DNA of 7,879 nucleotides from Elusimicrobia bacterium RIFCSPLOWO2_01_FULL_54_10 (GCA_001799975.1 MGUQ01000062.1:5179-13057), one strand, 5' to 3'. Shown: positions 1 to 6,538, counted from the stretch's first letter. A program made the numbers and translations. Notes: generated from the sequence alone by a model not told the origin.

Positions 1-705
1 GTCCTGCTCATCGTATCCATCATAACGACGCTTCTGTTGGCCTTATCCAAGCCTAAGATTTTAAAGTTTGAAGAGCTCATCATCGGATTGCCTTTGGCCG
101 CCTTGCTGGCTTTCTCAGTCAATTCCAAAATCAACATCGGCCTGCGTCACATTTTGCTGGCCTATCCATTGCTGATTATTTTTACGGGGCGCCTTGCGCA
201 AGAAAGATTTCTTGAAGGAAGCAAAGGGCTCAAGGTTCTGGCCGCGACAATTGTTTTGCTTGGGTTCGAAACCTTGTCGGCTGCGCCCAATTATTTGTCG
301 TTTTTCAATCGCGCGGCAGGCGGGCCCAAGGCAGGTGTGAAATATCTTTCAGACTCCAACATCGACTGGGGGCAGGATTTGAAAGGCTTAGGGAAATTCT
401 TAAAAAAGGAGGGTGACTGCGAGGTTTTGCTTTCTTATTTTGGATCGGCAGTGCCGTTAGCTTACGGCATCCGCTACCAGGCGCTTCCCACCGTCTGGGA
501 ATGGCCCAAATCAGAGCACATCAATTCCCCCAATCCCAAAAAGGAATTCTGTGCGGTAAGCGTGTCAAATTTACAGGGAACTTACTTCGGGGACCACGCC
601 TACTACGCGTGGTTATTGGAGAGGGAACCCTACAAGATTATCGGGGATTCGATCTATGTTTATGATGTGACGGGTGACAGGAAAAAAGTTTTTAGGAAGC
701 CTTGA
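1..705 (+). CDS. C-terminal part of GT39/PMT-like membrane glycosyltransferase (5' end outside window)
   Basis: The reading frame is open from base 1, so the gene begins upstream; a TTG at 37 is only an internal codon. The 234 visible codons start with hydrophobic segments (about residues 1-15, 26-40, 50-63 and 77-95), separated by a short polar stretch with the RHILLAYP pattern. A soluble tail with [12 protein letters not shown] and [14 protein letters not shown] follows. That combination (last membrane helices, then the 'N.DWGQDL' tail) is familiar from phospholipid-carrier-dependent glycosyltransferases of the GT39/PMT type, which move a sugar from a lipid carrier across the membrane. The catalytic N-terminal loop lies outside the window, so substrate and activity cannot be judged. 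The stop (703-705) lies inside the end of the convergent hpnH gene. The family call is good; the specific function is unknown. Confidence 0.75.
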   Translation, partial: VLLIVSIITTLLLALSKPKILKFEELIIGLPLAALLAFSVNSKINIGLRHILLAYPLLIIFTGRLAQERFLEGSKGLKVLAATIVLLGFETLSAAPNYLSFFNRAAGGPKAGVKYLSDSNIDWGQDLKGLGKFLKKEGDCEVLLSYFGSAVPLAYGIRYQALPTVWEWPKSEHINSPNPKKEFCAVSVSNLQGTYFGDHAYYAWLLEREPYKIIGDSIYVYDVTGDRKKVFRKP

Positions 706-1759
706 CCGGCTCCGGCTGCTTGGCAGTGACAGAGCCGTTCCCGTTCGGTGAGCCCCAGCCCAGAGCCACCTTCATGGCCTGGAACGGGTGACGGAATGTG
801 TCGTCCACGGAAGAGGGTTCATAACCCGAATGCACCATGCAGTTGGCGCACTTGGGGTTGCCGGAGCGATGTCCGTATTTGGACCAGTCAGTAGTTTCTA
901 AAAGTTCTTTATAAGTCTTGGCATATCCGGCTTCCGCCATCAGATAACAAGGCTTCTGCCAACCAAAAACATTTCTTAAGGGAATTCCCCAGGCCGTGCA
1001 GTCATACTCCCTGCGGCCCGACAAAAATTCCAAATACAGCGGGCTGTGATTGAAATCCCAGCCTTTCTTCTGCCAGCCGGAAAGCGCCTTGTTGAACCAC
1101 TTCTTGGTGTTCTCGCGCTTGAGGAAAATATCCTGTTGTGGCGCTTTTTCATAAGCGTAGCCCGGGGAGATCATCATGCCGTCCACGCCGATTTTCATGG
1201 CGAAATCAAAGAACTCGCGGAACTCGTCCACACTTTCTCCATCGAAGATGGTGGTGTTGGTCATCACATTAAATCCCTTGGCTTTGGCGGATTTGATGGC
1301 GTCCACGGCCACTTTAAAAACCCCTTCCTTGCACACCATGCGGTCGTGGGTTTTTTCCACGCCGTCCAAATGGATGGAAAAAATAAGATAGGGCGAAGGC
1401 TTGAAGCGGTGAATGTTTTTCTCCAGCAAAATGGCGTTGGAGCAGAGATAAACGAATTTTTTGCGCGCAATCAACCCATTCACAATCGTGTCAATTTCAG
1501 AGTGAGCCAATGGCTCCCCGCCCGCCACGGTGACGATTGGAGCGCCGCATTCTTCCACCGCATCCCAGCATTCCTGGGGCGAGAGGCGCTTCTTTAAAAT
1601 ATCCGTTGGATACTGGATCTTGCCGCAGCCGGCACACTCCAGATTGCAGGCAAAAAGCGGTTCCAGCATCATCACGAGAGGATATTTTTCCCGGCCCATG
1701 AGCCTTTGCTTGACCACGTAGGCCCCAACGACTACCTTCATCCTTAACGGAACTCCCAT
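692..1759 (-). CDS. hpnH: HpnH, radical SAM adenosylhopane synthase
   Basis: This 355-residue protein is a hopanoid-biosynthesis radical SAM enzyme. HpnH adds the 5'-deoxyadenosyl radical to diploptene to give adenosylhopane, the first step in making extended C35 hopanoids. The sequence shows the CxxxCxxC iron-sulfur motif (C38, C42, C45, in the HpnH-typical context [14 protein letters not shown]), the AGGEP SAM-binding motif at 79-83, and a C-terminal [20 protein letters not shown] block (C304, C307). The tail ([20 protein letters not shown]) is low-complexity. The ATG at 1759 is preferred over the in-frame ATG at 1741: it has AAGGAG five bases upstream and gives the usual family N-terminus (M.VPL...VGAYVVKQ). 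It overlaps the shc end by 16 bp, implying translational coupling with shc, the enzyme that makes its substrate. The 3' end overlaps the convergent gene by 14 bp. Confidence 0.96.
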   Translation of the reverse strand: MGVPLRMKVVVGAYVVKQRLMGREKYPLVMMLEPLFACNLECAGCGKIQYPTDILKKRLSPQECWDAVEECGAPIVTVAGGEPLAHSEIDTIVNGLIARKKFVYLCSNAILLEKNIHRFKPSPYLIFSIHLDGVEKTHDRMVCKEGVFKVAVDAIKSAKAKGFNVMTNTTIFDGESVDEFREFFDFAMKIGVDGMMISPGYAYEKAPQQDIFLKRENTKKWFNKALSGWQKKGWDFNHSPLYLEFLSGRREYDCTAWGIPLRNVFGWQKPCYLMAEAGYAKTYKELLETTDWSKYGHRSGNPKCANCMVHSGYEPSSVDDTFRHPFQAMKVALGWGSPNGNGSVTAKQPEPVKAS

Positions 1760-3945
1760 AAATTCTCCTTGTTGTGCATTTTGGTTCGATAGGTGCCCAA
1801 TGCCAAAAGCGGAAAGTAATTGCGGTAATAGGTGTATTCAAGATAGAAAACTTTGGGGAAGCCCGTGCCCGTAAATTCTTCTTCGTCCCAGGAACCATCC
1901 GTTTTCTGCGTGCGCAAAAGATGCTCCAGGGCCGCTTCCGTCGCGGGGTCATCCAGAAGCCCGGCAGCCAGCAGAGCCATCAGCCCCCAGGCCGTCTGCG
2001 AAGGCGTGGACGGAGCCTTGCCCTTGCGGGACGGATCATCGTAAGAATCGCAGCGCTCCCCCCAGCCGCCGTCGGCGTTCTGCACGCTCTTGAGCCAGCG
2101 CGTGGCCCGGACCACATATTCGGACTTCATGTCTTCGCCGATGGCCGCCAGCCCGCGCAAGACCTGCCAGGTGCCGTAAACATAATTCACTCCCCAGCGG
2201 CCGTACCAGGACCCGTCCTGTTCCTGCTCATTTTTCAGGTATTCCAGGGCTTGGCTCACGCAGGGATAGGACTTGTCATATCCCACATAGCCCAAAATTT
2301 CCAGAACGCGCGCGGTGATGTCGGCTGAAGGAGGATCGATCATGGCGTTGTGGTCGGCAAAAGGTATTTTTTCAAAAATGTTCTTGGTATTGTCGCGGTC
2401 AAAGGCCGCCCAGCCGCCGTTGGTGCACTGCATGGAGAGCATCCAGTTCAGGCCGCGCAAATAGGCCTTTTCCCGCTCTTGGGAAAAATCGTCATCGGAC
2501 AGGTGCACCAGCCGCAGGGCCAGGAGCACCATGGCGGTGTCGTCCACATCGGGATAAAAATCATTCTTGAACTCAAAGGCCCAGCCGCCCGGAAGCGTGG
2601 AGGGATTTTTAACGCGCCAGTCCCCCTCGCGGCGGATTTCCATGTCGATGAGCCAGCGCGTCGCTTCCACCAGGGCCGGGTGGTCCCGGGGCATGCCGGA
2701 TTCCGCGAGCGCGATGACGGAAAGCGCCGTGTCCCAAATGGGCGACAGGCAGGGCTGCATTTGAAGCGCATCGATTTCGGGCCGGGGAATTTCATAGTCT
2801 TCCAGGGCCTTCAACTGGCCGCGCACATAGGGATGGTCTTCCGAATATCCCAGGCTTTCGAGCGCCATGATGGCGTTGACGATGGGCGGAAAAATGGCGG
2901 CCAGGCCGTGGGAATCTTCAAAATGCTGAATCATCCAATTCTTGGCCAGGCGCATAGACCACGTGCGCAGAAAATGCGGCCCCTTGCCCTCCATGGTCTT
3001 GAAAAAACCGTCCCACATGAGGAAAAATTTGCGCCAGGAAAAGAAGCCTTCTTCAGGATGAGCGGAAGTGCCCAAAGGCACCCACTTGGGCTTGCCCGGC
3101 TCAAAAAGCTCATCCAGACGGGCGGAATCCGGGATGGTTTTCTTGGGCCGCACGGACCAGACGATGGCAAGCGGGATGACAATGCCCCGCGTCCAAGCCG
3201 ACATCTCAAAAATGTTGAAGTAGAAAAACTTGGGAAAAAGCATGAGCTCGGTGGGGATGGCGGGCACGCCGCGCCAGTCGTAGAGACCAAAGAGTGCCAT
3301 GTAAAATTTGGAATAGGAATTGATTTTATGAATCCCGCCCAATTCAGCAATGCGTTTGCGGGCCTTGGCCATGTAGGGCGCGTCCTGAGGGTGGCCGGCG
3401 ATTTTTAAGGCCCAGTAGCCCTTGACTGTGGCGGAAATTTCGGAAGGGCCGTTCTTGTAGATGTTCCAGCCGCCGTCGGCGAGCTGTTTGGAGAGGATGA
3501 AATTGGCCATGCGGCGGACTTTATCTTTTTTGCGGTCCAGCCAGCCCATGTAGGCGTAAAGGGTGATGGTGTCGCATTCCAGGGTGGCGTCCGCCAGGAG
3601 AGGAGCGCACCAAAAGCCTTTGTCCGGGTCCTGGCGGGAAAGGAGCCACTTTTGGGAGCGTGAAATGACGCGGTCCAGGAGTTCTTCGCGGGTCAGGTCT
3701 TCCACGGCGTGGCCCCCATTGGATTTCGTGCCGCTGCCGTTTTTGACGCCGTTGCCGTTGGGGGTGTGATCGAAGAATTTTTCCCAGCCCTCGGGCTTCA
3801 CAAAGAGGTTGTCTCGGGAAAAGCCGGGCAGGAGCCGCTCGGCGTTCCTCTGGAGGAGATCGGAATTCACATAGTCGACGATTTCGTCAACCAGCTTCTT
3901 GACCTGCCGGGCAGCTTCGGCCGGGGACTTGCGCTTTTTGGCCAT
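1744..3945 (-). CDS. shc: squalene-hopene cyclase
   Basis: This membrane-associated class II triterpene cyclase folds squalene into the pentacyclic hopene (and diplopterol). At 733 residues it is about 50-100 longer than typical bacterial cyclases; the excess is an N-terminal extension (about 1-90) with lysine-rich and Asn/Gly-rich stretches. The DxDDTA protonation motif is DVDDTA at 466-471 (D468 corresponds to the general acid). Further landmarks are [13 protein letters not shown] (395-407) and [11 protein letters not shown] (509-519). QW repeats are visible at 154-160, 506-512, 574-580, 622-628 and 680-686. The C-terminal [20 protein letters not shown] block is also typical. The stop overlaps the hpnH start, so both form one hopanoid operon. 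No Shine-Dalgarno precedes the ATG at 3945; instead a promoter sits right against it, suggesting a leaderless message. No good alternative start is seen further in. Confidence 0.97.
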   Translation of the reverse strand: MAKKRKSPAEAARQVKKLVDEIVDYVNSDLLQRNAERLLPGFSRDNLFVKPEGWEKFFDHTPNGNGVKNGSGTKSNGGHAVEDLTREELLDRVISRSQKWLLSRQDPDKGFWCAPLLADATLECDTITLYAYMGWLDRKKDKVRRMANFILSKQLADGGWNIYKNGPSEISATVKGYWALKIAGHPQDAPYMAKARKRIAELGGIHKINSYSKFYMALFGLYDWRGVPAIPTELMLFPKFFYFNIFEMSAWTRGIVIPLAIVWSVRPKKTIPDSARLDELFEPGKPKWVPLGTSAHPEEGFFSWRKFFLMWDGFFKTMEGKGPHFLRTWSMRLAKNWMIQHFEDSHGLAAIFPPIVNAIMALESLGYSEDHPYVRGQLKALEDYEIPRPEIDALQMQPCLSPIWDTALSVIALAESGMPRDHPALVEATRWLIDMEIRREGDWRVKNPSTLPGGWAFEFKNDFYPDVDDTAMVLLALRLVHLSDDDFSQEREKAYLRGLNWMLSMQCTNGGWAAFDRDNTKNIFEKIPFADHNAMIDPPSADITARVLEILGYVGYDKSYPCVSQALEYLKNEQEQDGSWYGRWGVNYVYGTWQVLRGLAAIGEDMKSEYVVRATRWLKSVQNADGGWGERCDSYDDPSRKGKAPSTPSQTAWGLMALLAAGLLDDPATEAALEHLLRTQKTDGSWDEEEFTGTGFPKVFYLEYTYYRNYFPLLALGTYRTKMHNKENLWEFR

Positions 3946-3953
3946 ATTGAGTC

Positions 3954-3982
3954 ATTTTATCGAAATCTCGACGGATTGTCAA
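3954..3982 (-). promoter_or_regulatory. sigma70-type promoter of the shc-hpnH operon
   Basis: On the minus strand TTGACA (3982-3977, perfect -35 consensus) is followed after exactly 17 bases by TAAAAT (3959-3954, five of six matches to TATAAT). It lies in the 60-bp gap between the thioredoxin-domain gene and shc. A start point 6-8 bases after the -10 element falls at about 3948-3946, one to three bases before the shc ATG at 3945. Confidence 0.8.
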
Positions 3983-4005
3983 TGCTTTACCGACGATACT
4001 TGCTA

Positions 4006-4329
4006 TTATTTCATGGCTTGGGACAGAATTTCTACGGCTTCGTCACAGTCCCAATTGGCTGATCCAGCATGTTTTCCAATAATCTTGCCTTGGGTGGAAA
4101 TGATGAAGGTCGAGGGTATGGTCCTGACTGAATATGAGGAAGGGAATGACTTACAAAAGTACACCGGCACATCCAACTTATGATCCTTCATGAACTTCGC
4201 AATTGCGTTGGGATGTTCGTTGGATACCAAGACAAATTGTGTGCCTTTTCCTTTTGTCTTATTGTACAGTCGTTGAATGGAGGGCATTTCAGCACTGCAA
4301 GGCGGGCACCAGCTGGCCCAAAAATTCAA
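4006..4329 (-). CDS. TlpA/ResA-type thioredoxin domain, C-terminal half of a frameshifted gene
   Basis: The 107 codons encode most of a thioredoxin fold of the TlpA/ResA kind, a membrane-anchored thiol-disulfide exchanger acting outside the cytoplasmic membrane. The redox motif is FWASWCPPCSAEM (C8, C11), the cis-proline loop is TIPSTF (P72), and the strand TFIISTQGKIIGKHAG follows. The first beta strand and the preceding DFxG motif are missing; they form the last residues of the upstream frame (NGERFHLGDFKGQAIF). The nominal TTG start at 4329 has no Shine-Dalgarno nearby and lies inside the conserved motif, so this is not an independent gene. It is the second half of one gene broken at 4328-4333. 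One extra T would give ...QAIFLNFWASWCPPC, a normal family sequence, and a 339-residue protein. Confidence 0.85.
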   Translation of the reverse strand: MNFWASWCPPCSAEMPSIQRLYNKTKGKGTQFVLVSNEHPNAIAKFMKDHKLDVPVYFCKSFPSSYSVRTIPSTFIISTQGKIIGKHAGSANWDCDEAVEILSQAMK

Positions 4330-5024
4330 AAAATTGCCTGGCCTTTGAAATCTCCCAAATGAAATCTTTCACCGTTTAAATTCTCGAACTCCCAATCATA
4401 TACCGCGTCATTATTTTCAATGACTCCCAATTTCGGCGGGTTCAAGGCCGCTATTCTTAAGCTCGGAATTATGTTTATCCCCGAATTAAACAAAAGCAGG
4501 AACAAAAAAACGCCTGCGTAGTAGGTCATGCCGGCCAGACCATAAAACAACATAGCGATCATTCCTGGAATATCCGCCAGTGCAATTAGAATGAGTATTC
4601 TCATGACTATTTCCCATGCAAAGACGCCAAAGTGTGCATAATGAATTGACTGCCAATATATTAAGCCCATGAAGAAATGGGCGTAGGCATTGATCAGGGT
4701 GCAGCAAACCCAATATGCGGAATAAGGCGTGTTCGATCGACTGAAAAATCTCCCCACGCCCCAAAAGATACCGGCATAAAAACACAGTCCGACTCCATCC
4801 AGCAGAATAGCAACACTATGAATAAACCAGCGATCCCCAACCCAAGGGAGAATCTTTTCAAAATTAAAAAGTAAAGGTTTGATAGTAGAGGTCAGGGGAG
4901 CAAAATTCAACTTAAACAAAATAGCTGAAAGCCACAGAATGAAAATCCATGGGATCAGATTGGAAGAGGCTAAATCCAAAAATGCTTGTCTTGGGCGGTA
5001 AAAAACCTTCAGAACGGCAGTCAT
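4326..5024 (-). CDS. multi-TM (Yip1-like) domain plus start of thioredoxin domain, N-terminal half of a frameshifted gene
   Basis: The 232-codon frame has about five hydrophobic segments (near residues 23-38, 68-90, 102-124, 136-160 and 161-180). Its opening, VFYRPRQAF, resembles the start of Yip1-family membrane domains. After the last helix comes a linker and then YDWEFENLNGERFHLGDFKGQAIF (209-232), the canonical beginning of a TlpA/AhpC-TSA-like domain that continues in another frame at 4329. The intact product would be a membrane-anchored thiol-disulfide oxidoreductase of unknown partner. The ATG at 5024 lacks a Shine-Dalgarno, so the start is less certain. The stretch is clearly AT-rich (bases 4861-4920 have 18 G or C in 60, against 41 in 60 at 2581-2640 in shc), suggesting a different origin from its neighbours. 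The Yip1 assignment is tentative. Confidence 0.75.
   Translation of the reverse strand: MTAVLKVFYRPRQAFLDLASSNLIPWIFILWLSAILFKLNFAPLTSTIKPLLFNFEKILPWVGDRWFIHSVAILLDGVGLCFYAGIFWGVGRFFSRSNTPYSAYWVCCTLINAYAHFFMGLIYWQSIHYAHFGVFAWEIVMRILILIALADIPGMIAMLFYGLAGMTYYAGVFLFLLLFNSGINIIPSLRIAALNPPKLGVIENNDAVYDWEFENLNGERFHLGDFKGQAIF
4328..4333 (-). other. frameshift point in a six-T run (minus strand)
   Basis: The minus strand reads GCA ATT TTT TGA across this run, giving Ala-Ile-Phe-stop. With seven T instead of six it would read GCA ATT TTT TTG AAT TTT TGG and join the two halves of the thioredoxin domain without loss of a residue. It may be a real indel, a homopolymer sequencing error, or a site where slippage restores the frame. 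Confidence 0.85.
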
Positions 5025-5062
5025 GAGAGAGTCTTAACAGATAATCACTCCATTTCCAATGC

Positions 5063-5090
5063 AAAAGGCCAGATCCATGAGGATCTGGCC
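5063..5090 (-). terminator. intrinsic terminator downstream of ssrA
   Basis: A perfect 10-bp inverted repeat (GGCCAGATCC, four-base loop, GGATCTGGCC at 5067-5090) is followed on the minus strand by TTTT (5066-5063). It begins three bases after the CCA end of the tmRNA, where an ssrA terminator is expected. The U-tract is short, so some readthrough into the gene at 5024 is possible. Confidence 0.8.
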
Positions 5091-5187
5091 AAATGGTGGA
5101 GGTGGCGGGACATGGGTAACCCCCGGTTTTCACCGGGGCATGGACTATCTCTTGTCGCCCGAGGCGACCCTGGCGTTTATAGAAGAC

Positions 5188-5604
5188 TTAAATTTGACGA
5201 CTATTGAGTGACTGAATCTTTCTTACGAGCCTGAACTTTTGCGCCAGCGTTTTTGGATCATACTTGCCGTTCCTTGGAGTCACCCTTGGATACTCATTAA
5301 GTATAATCGCCGCTTGGCGCTTTTTGACCCGCAAATAAGGGTATACTGCCCGCAATACTTTGAAGCTTCCACCAGCCCGATTGACCTGCCAAGTGTAAGC
5401 AACATTGTGAGTTGCTTTCTTCGGCATTTTTGTCAGTAAGGAACCCATGCCCATTTTCGATCTCACCCACTTTAAAATCCTCAAGTTATTGTTGGCAATC
5501 GAAACTTGAGGCTGTGGGTGCTGACTCTTACTGTTGCGAGTCAGCGTGATGGTTCCCTCACCGTCAATCAGACCTGCGAGGTATGCCCTCTCAGTCTTTG
5601 TCAG
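5188..5604 (-). CDS. intron-encoded LAGLIDADG homing endonuclease, CTG start
   Basis: This 138-codon frame inside the intron encodes a single-motif LAGLIDADG endonuclease, of a class that usually acts as a homodimer and cuts the intronless allele to drive intron homing. The motif LAGLIDGEGT is at residues 9-18, with E16 in the catalytic acid position. A conserved-looking segment YTWQVNRAGGSFKVLRAVYPYLRVKKRQA follows in two parts, and the tail is basic. The frame has a TGA immediately before CTG (5604-5602). That CTG has AGGAGA (5616-5611) six bases upstream and gives (M)TKTERAYLAGLIDGEG, a natural N-terminus. The first conventional start is TTG at 5484, which would delete the whole motif, so CTG is the likely start or the gene is decaying. 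The length is slightly short for the family (about 150-170). The start and stop lie outside the paired intron core. Confidence 0.88.
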   Translation of the reverse strand: MTKTERAYLAGLIDGEGTITLTRNSKSQHPQPQVSIANNNLRILKWVRSKMGMGSLLTKMPKKATHNVAYTWQVNRAGGSFKVLRAVYPYLRVKKRQAAIILNEYPRVTPRNGKYDPKTLAQKFRLVRKIQSLNSRQI

Positions 5605-5616
5605 TCACTGTCTCCT
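5605..5616 (-). promoter_or_regulatory. Shine-Dalgarno that supports the CTG start of the homing endonuclease
   Basis: AGGAGA (5616-5611) lies six bases before CTG 5604, at normal ribosome-binding spacing. It follows the P7.1-like hairpin and is not used in the intron core pairings I can identify. Confidence 0.65.
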
Positions 5617-5976
5617 ATCGTACTCTCTCGAGTACAGTCTCTGCATCCCGCATTTTTTTGCGGAACTCAGGATTGCCTTGCCCGCCATGTGTCCGGCAGG
5701 TTTAGGTTCCCCTGATTCAAGCCAGGTTTTGCACTCCGGATTGCTCCGGAGGTCGACCGTGTTGATCGAACCCGCGTCCAAGAATGCGACCGTCAAGTCT
5801 CTACAAGCTTAGTTTCGTATTGGTCTCGCCGGCAGACTGTCACGAAGCAGAACCGTCTGACGGCCAGCCCCGCTGTTGTTTCGCCTAGAATCCGGCAGGA
5901 CGGGCGGATTTAGACTAGCCTGCTGTCGACATTCGGCCCCAAATAGCAGGCGTCGATGGGCGAATGTCACTGCGGT

Positions 5977-6009
5977 TTAGGCAGCGAGCGCCAGTTCTTG
6001 TGTGTTGGC
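5977..6009 (-). other. tmRNA tag reading frame (ANTQELALAA, stop)
   Basis: Resume codon GCC (6009-6007) begins GCC AAC ACA CAA GAA CTG GCG CTC GCT GCC TAA, that is ANTQELALAA. With the alanine carried by tmRNA itself the tag is A-ANTQELALAA. The LALAA ending matches the C-terminal degron recognised by ClpXP-type proteases. It lies between PK1 and PK2, as in other tmRNAs. Confidence 0.95.
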
Positions 6010-6108
6010 GTTTTTGATTTGGTCGATTTGTAACGGAGCCCTCGACCAACTCCGGCTTGCGACTACGGCGTTCAAACATCCCTGTCGAACCCTGTTCACC
6101 CCCAAAAA

Positions 6109-6528
6109 TTACCTTCTGGCCTTAAAGAATCTTTGGAGGACGTCTTTTGCTTCTTCTTTAAGGATATTTCTTGTGACTTTAAAACGGTGGTTCGGCCCTT
6201 TTACATCAGGACATCCGTAAACGAGCCGAGCCACTCGGGCATGCAGGAGAGCTCCTTTGCACATGGCGCAGGGCTCTTTGGTGACATAGAGGATTATACC
6301 ATTAAGGCGGTAATTCCCCAGCTTTTTAGATGCGCGGCGGAGAGCTAGGATTTCCGCATGAGCGGTGGGATCTTTCTTGGCGATGGGCGAATTGTAAGCT
6401 GAGGCGATTTTTTTGCCGTTCAACACAGCCACAGCCCCGATGGGGACTTCACCCGCTTTGGCGGCCTTGCGGGCTTCGCCCAGGGCGGCCCTCATCCAGA
6501 AAATATCGTTAGTACGGGTGGGTTTCAA
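6109..6528 (-). CDS. tadA: TadA, tRNA-specific adenosine deaminase
   Basis: TadA is a zinc enzyme that converts A34 of tRNA-Arg(ACG) to inosine. The zinc and catalytic motifs are HAE (H57, E59) and PCAMC (C87, C90), in the family contexts DPTAHAEILALR and TKEPCAMCKGALLHAR. EVPIGAVAV near residue 27 is the usual first strand. From TTG 6528 the protein is 139 residues, close to the family norm, and GAAGGGG lies just upstream. The frame stays open to another TTG at 6564, which would overlap thiO by 26 bp and has no Shine-Dalgarno. An ATG at 6495 would cut off the conserved helix before WMRAALGEARKA. The start is thus likely but not certain. The segment after the active site (DVKGPNHRFKVT) differs from the common D.KAGA form. 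The stop lies five bases from the 5' end of ssrA, and thiO is immediately upstream. Confidence 0.93.
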   Translation of the reverse strand: MKPTRTNDIFWMRAALGEARKAAKAGEVPIGAVAVLNGKKIASAYNSPIAKKDPTAHAEILALRRASKKLGNYRLNGIILYVTKEPCAMCKGALLHARVARLVYGCPDVKGPNHRFKVTRNILKEEAKDVLQRFFKARR

Positions 6529-6538
6529 ACCCGCCCCT

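Larger units (their letters stand above)
5111..5764 (-). mobile_element. group I self-splicing intron in the tmRNA T-loop, probably IA-like
   Basis: This 654-nt intron separates T-loop bases 6 and 7 of ssrA. P1: exon UUCGAU pairs with the guide GUCGA (5757-5753), with the splice-site U5765 forming U.G with G5757. P2: CUCCGGA-GCAA-UCCGGAG (5751-5734). P3: CCUGGC (5726-5721) with GCCAGG (5174-5169). P4: UCAGG (5715-5711) with CCUGA (5671-5667). P5a: CCUGCC with GGCGGG. P6: UUCCGCA with UGCGGGA. P7: GCAGAGACUG (R, from 5644) with AAGAGAUAGUCC (S, 5153-5142). P8: GUCGCC/GGCGAC (5168-5154). P9: CCCCGGU-GAAA-ACCGGGG (5138-5121). The last base is G (5111), the omega-G. A P7.1-like hairpin, GUACUC-GAGA-GAGUAC, follows R, and the endonuclease gene sits between it and the second P3 strand; this position suggests subgroup IA. 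P10 looks weak. Confidence 0.96.
5094..6103 (-). ncRNA. ssrA: tmRNA (transfer-messenger RNA), interrupted by a group I intron
   Basis: tmRNA rescues stalled ribosomes, acting first as tRNA-Ala and then as a short mRNA for a degradation tag. The two exons are 6103-5765 and 5110-5094, about 356 nt when joined. The 5' end GGGGGUG (6103-6097) pairs with CACCUCC (5104-5098, one G.U), followed by ACCA with an encoded CCA. GGGUUCGACAGGG is the D-loop-like signature. PK1 is visible: CGGAG (6054-6050) with CUCCG (6038-6034), and GGUCGA (6047-6042) with UCGACC (6026-6021). PK2 is also visible: ACAUUCG with CGAAUGU, and GCCUGCU with AGCAGGC. The T-stem is GCGGG (5775-5771) with CCCGC (5109-5105); its seven-base loop UUCGAU/U is split by the intron. 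The 5' end lies five bases after the tadA stop and I see no separate promoter, so it may be co-transcribed and released by RNase P. Confidence 0.97.

Noticed and set aside
1046..1597. 183-codon open frame on the plus strand
   Set aside because: Antisense shadow of hpnH; no ribosome binding site or known domain.
2350..3408. 352-codon open frame on the plus strand
   Set aside because: It is antisense to shc, whose cyclase motifs are unmistakable; the frame is a by-product of GC-rich codon use and shows no domain.
5030..5066. Possible promoter for the gene starting at 5024 (TTGGAA, 16 bases, TTAAGA on the minus strand)
   Set aside because: Both hexamers match consensus weakly and the spacing is not decisive; readthrough from ssrA is equally possible.
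5094..5110. The 17-base ssrA 3' end seen first as an isolated tRNA-like remnant or attachment-site duplicate
   Set aside because: It is the true 3' exon: it completes the T-stem and acceptor stem with the 5' exon once the intron is removed. No second copy exists in the window.
5484..5484. TTG at 5484 as start of the endonuclease
   Set aside because: It would remove the LAGLIDADG motif; the frame continues 40 codons upstream to a CTG with a good ribosome binding site.
5506..5812. Two short plus-strand frames in the intron and ssrA region
   Set aside because: They lie antisense to structured intron and tmRNA sequence that fully explains the region.
6002..6348. Short plus-strand frames over the ssrA 5' end and tadA
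   Set aside because: Antisense to tmRNA pseudoknot PK1 and to the tadA active site; no coding signal of their own.
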